Source: Myxococcales bacterium
GTDB taxonomy: Bacteria; Myxococcota; Myxococcia; Myxococcales; Myxococcaceae
Assembly (NCBI GenBank): GCA_030681895.1
Contig: JAUXRI010000012.1
Span: 1-64,000, forward strand
Length of the DNA stretch: 64,000 bases
Direction: 5' to 3'
In this document: positions 63,601 through 64,000 of the stretch, one piece after another
Layout: each line of letters begins with the position of its first letter
Numbering within the stretch: the first letter of the stretch is position 1
Notes under the pieces: model-generated
The model's input: only the letters and a program-made list of their open reading frames with translations
Databases searched by the model: none
Told to the model about the DNA's origin: nothing
Made by a program: the position numbers and the translations under genes

Positions 63601-64000
63601 GCTCGCGCCATTGCCGGGAGACGCGCCGGTCGATCGTGAGAACGCAGCTCGGCAGATCGTCCGTGGATGGATGGAGGTGCTCGGCCCTTCCACGCCCACC
63701 GAGGTGATGGAGCGTCTCGCGCTCGGTCGCTACGACGTCGAAGGTTCGCTCACCCGCATCGAAGCGCAGGGCCAGGTGCTGCGCGGTTCGTTCAGGCCAG
63801 GTCGCGCGCCCGAGGCCGAGGTCGAGTGGTGCGATCGCCGGCTGCTCCAGCGCATTCATCGCCTCACGGTGGGCCGGCTGCGTCGCGACATCGAGCCGCT
63901 CTCGCAGCAGGACTTCATGCGCTTCCTGTTCCGCTGGCAGCAGGTCGGTCCGCACGCGACGGCGCGAGGTCCACGTGGGCTCGTCACCGTGGTCGGCCGC
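60671..64000 (+). CDS. lhr: Lhr-type DEAD/DEAH helicase, C-terminus beyond window
   Basis: 1110 codons are open from the ATG at 60671 to the window edge. Superfamily 2 helicase motifs: QIRGWPLI (Q-like), APTGSGKT (Walker A), TTPESLY, DEIH (motif II), LSATTRP (III), FTNTRRLSERLAHDL (IV), ATASLELGIDVG (V) and LQRLGRSGH (VI). The first 860 residues are the Lhr core (two RecA folds, winged helix, beta-barrel domain); DNA-repair helicases of this type unwind 3'-tailed DNA or DNA:RNA hybrids. The following part (RQIVRGWMEVLGPSTPTEVM) is the start of the long Lhr C-terminal region. Stand-alone gene, 67 bases after DUF1552. Confidence 0.92.
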   Translation, partial: MTAPQLPIDFSASAQVPVHDALAPFHPVVRAWFQQTLGEPTEPQIRGWPLIRAHRDVLIAAPTGSGKTLTAFLACLDELFKLAADGKLTDQTHVLYVSPLKALGNDVQKNLLEPLAQLKERAKEAGVELPEIRVMVRSGDTSPAERAQMVKKPPHILITTPESLYLYLTADKSRATLASVRTVVVDEIHALARDKRGSHFALSMERLKSFITRKDPTARLQCIGLSATTRPLERLAQFLVGGSEAPCELVQVGHVRPWELSLETPEEELGAVPTHEMWGQVYDRLVALSASHRTMLIFTNTRRLSERLAHDLGERMGHEHVRAHHGSMAKELRLSAEELLKSGKLKVMVATASLELGIDVGSIDLVVQLGSPRNIAVMLQRLGRSGHHKSAISKGILYAMTRDELVESTALLRAIREGQLDAVRLPDAPLDVLAQQVVAEIAAEEWDERALYEVFRRAMPYRALSMEDYEKVLHLVSEGVSTNRGRSRVHVHRDRVNGKLKPRKGARLMALQNGGAIPDLFSYPVIVEPEEKVVGTVDEDFAIDSRAGDVFVLGSTSWRVRRIYDGAVRVENAHGQAPNVPFWRGEAPGRTDELSFEVGRLREDVLKRDDAAGWLEEELKVPAHAAELLVRYLRVAKAALTEMPSTTCLVAERFFDEAGGMQLIIHAPFGARINRAWGMALRKSFCRAFDFELQAAASDDAILLSLGEQHSFPLMDIFDFVSPGNAEKVLTQAVLQAPVFGARFRWAAGRALTLSRLQNGKRVPPPIQRARAEDLIAAVFPEQIGCQDNHGGQELEPPDHPLVTETMKDCLRDFMDIDGLVTVLKGMREGRIMKVAVDLPEPSVLSHQMLNSAPYTFLDDAPLEERRARAVSVRRTLPSTDEAAFGALDQSAIDQVREDAKPVIRDAEELHDALLQLGVMPDDQHDVVAWNETLEAGLVSLATERRAGVFEFQGRRFLFAAERVPLVQALFPEAQLPLAPLPGDAPVDRENAARQIVRGWMEVLGPSTPTEVMERLALGRYDVEGSLTRIEAQGQVLRGSFRPGRAPEAEVEWCDRRLLQRIHRLTVGRLRRDIEPLSQQDFMRFLFRWQQVGPHATARGPRGLVTVVGR

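Noticed and set aside
60863-63955. A 1030-codon open frame antisense to lhr
   Set aside because: The plus strand encodes all helicase motifs; the antisense product is Arg/His-rich and has no known motif.

Overview
This is a GC-rich window from what looks like a member of the Myxococcota (myxobacteria or close relatives); the assignment is inferred from gene content, not from a marker gene. The clues are MYXO-CTERM-type sorting tails, a MopE-like protein with about 25 Cys/Asp repeats, many lipoproteins with Gly/Ala/Asp-rich linkers after the lipobox, Hanks-type kinases, an FHA protein, a DUF1592/DUF1552 pair and frequent GTG starts that overlap the previous stop codon (GTGA). I see no rRNA, tRNA, CRISPR array, insertion sequence or prophage. 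It reads as ordinary chromosome.

Layout. 1-4.6 kb (minus): the end of an unknown gene, a 575-residue protein with a CYTH-like core, then a translationally coupled cluster of five small or membrane genes that includes two related Cys-rich exported proteins. 4.7-7.6 kb: a ferritin-like di-iron protein, proB and the prepilin peptidase pilD. 7.7-14.8 kb: a highly repetitive lipoprotein, an endoglycoceramidase-like GH5 lipoprotein coupled to a GT-C-like membrane protein, and an Asp-Ala-Gly-rich lipoprotein. 14.9-22.7 kb: hflX, a membrane-attached Ser/Thr kinase, a phosphodiester-glycosidase/TSP3/MYXO-CTERM protein, a small conserved protein, and a response regulator next to an apparent pseudokinase. 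22.8-31.6 kb: a small lipoprotein and a nuoEFJKLMN complex I operon without nuoG, nuoH or nuoI.

31.6-39.5 kb: a FlgE-like (flagellar hook) protein whose lipoprotein leader lies in another reading frame, a lipoprotein, an unknown protein, a beta-barrel protein, a membrane protein divergent from an HxlR-type regulator, and an ABC-F ATPase. 39.7-48.6 kb: a barrel-like outer-membrane protein, a 2233-residue MopE-like/VWA protein that appears to be two secreted proteins joined in frame, and a small exported protein with a pilin-like segment. 48.7-57.2 kb: an S15-family hydrolase lipoprotein, a SOUL protein, a MocR/PdxR-type regulator divergent from an endonuclease/exonuclease/phosphatase lipoprotein with a clear three-box operator, an M28 peptidase and an FHA/YIP1-like membrane protein. 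57.5-64 kb: the DUF1592/DUF1552 pair and the first 1110 codons of an Lhr-type helicase, cut by the window edge.

The strongest unusual signals are the FlgE-like lipoprotein with its frame break (31803-32859), the MopE-VWA fusion with an internal sorting tail and second lipobox (41147-47848), the HHN pseudokinase behind a receiver-only regulator (20779-22736), the MocR operator (53245-53292), the split nuo operon and the concerted repeats of the 888-residue lipoprotein.
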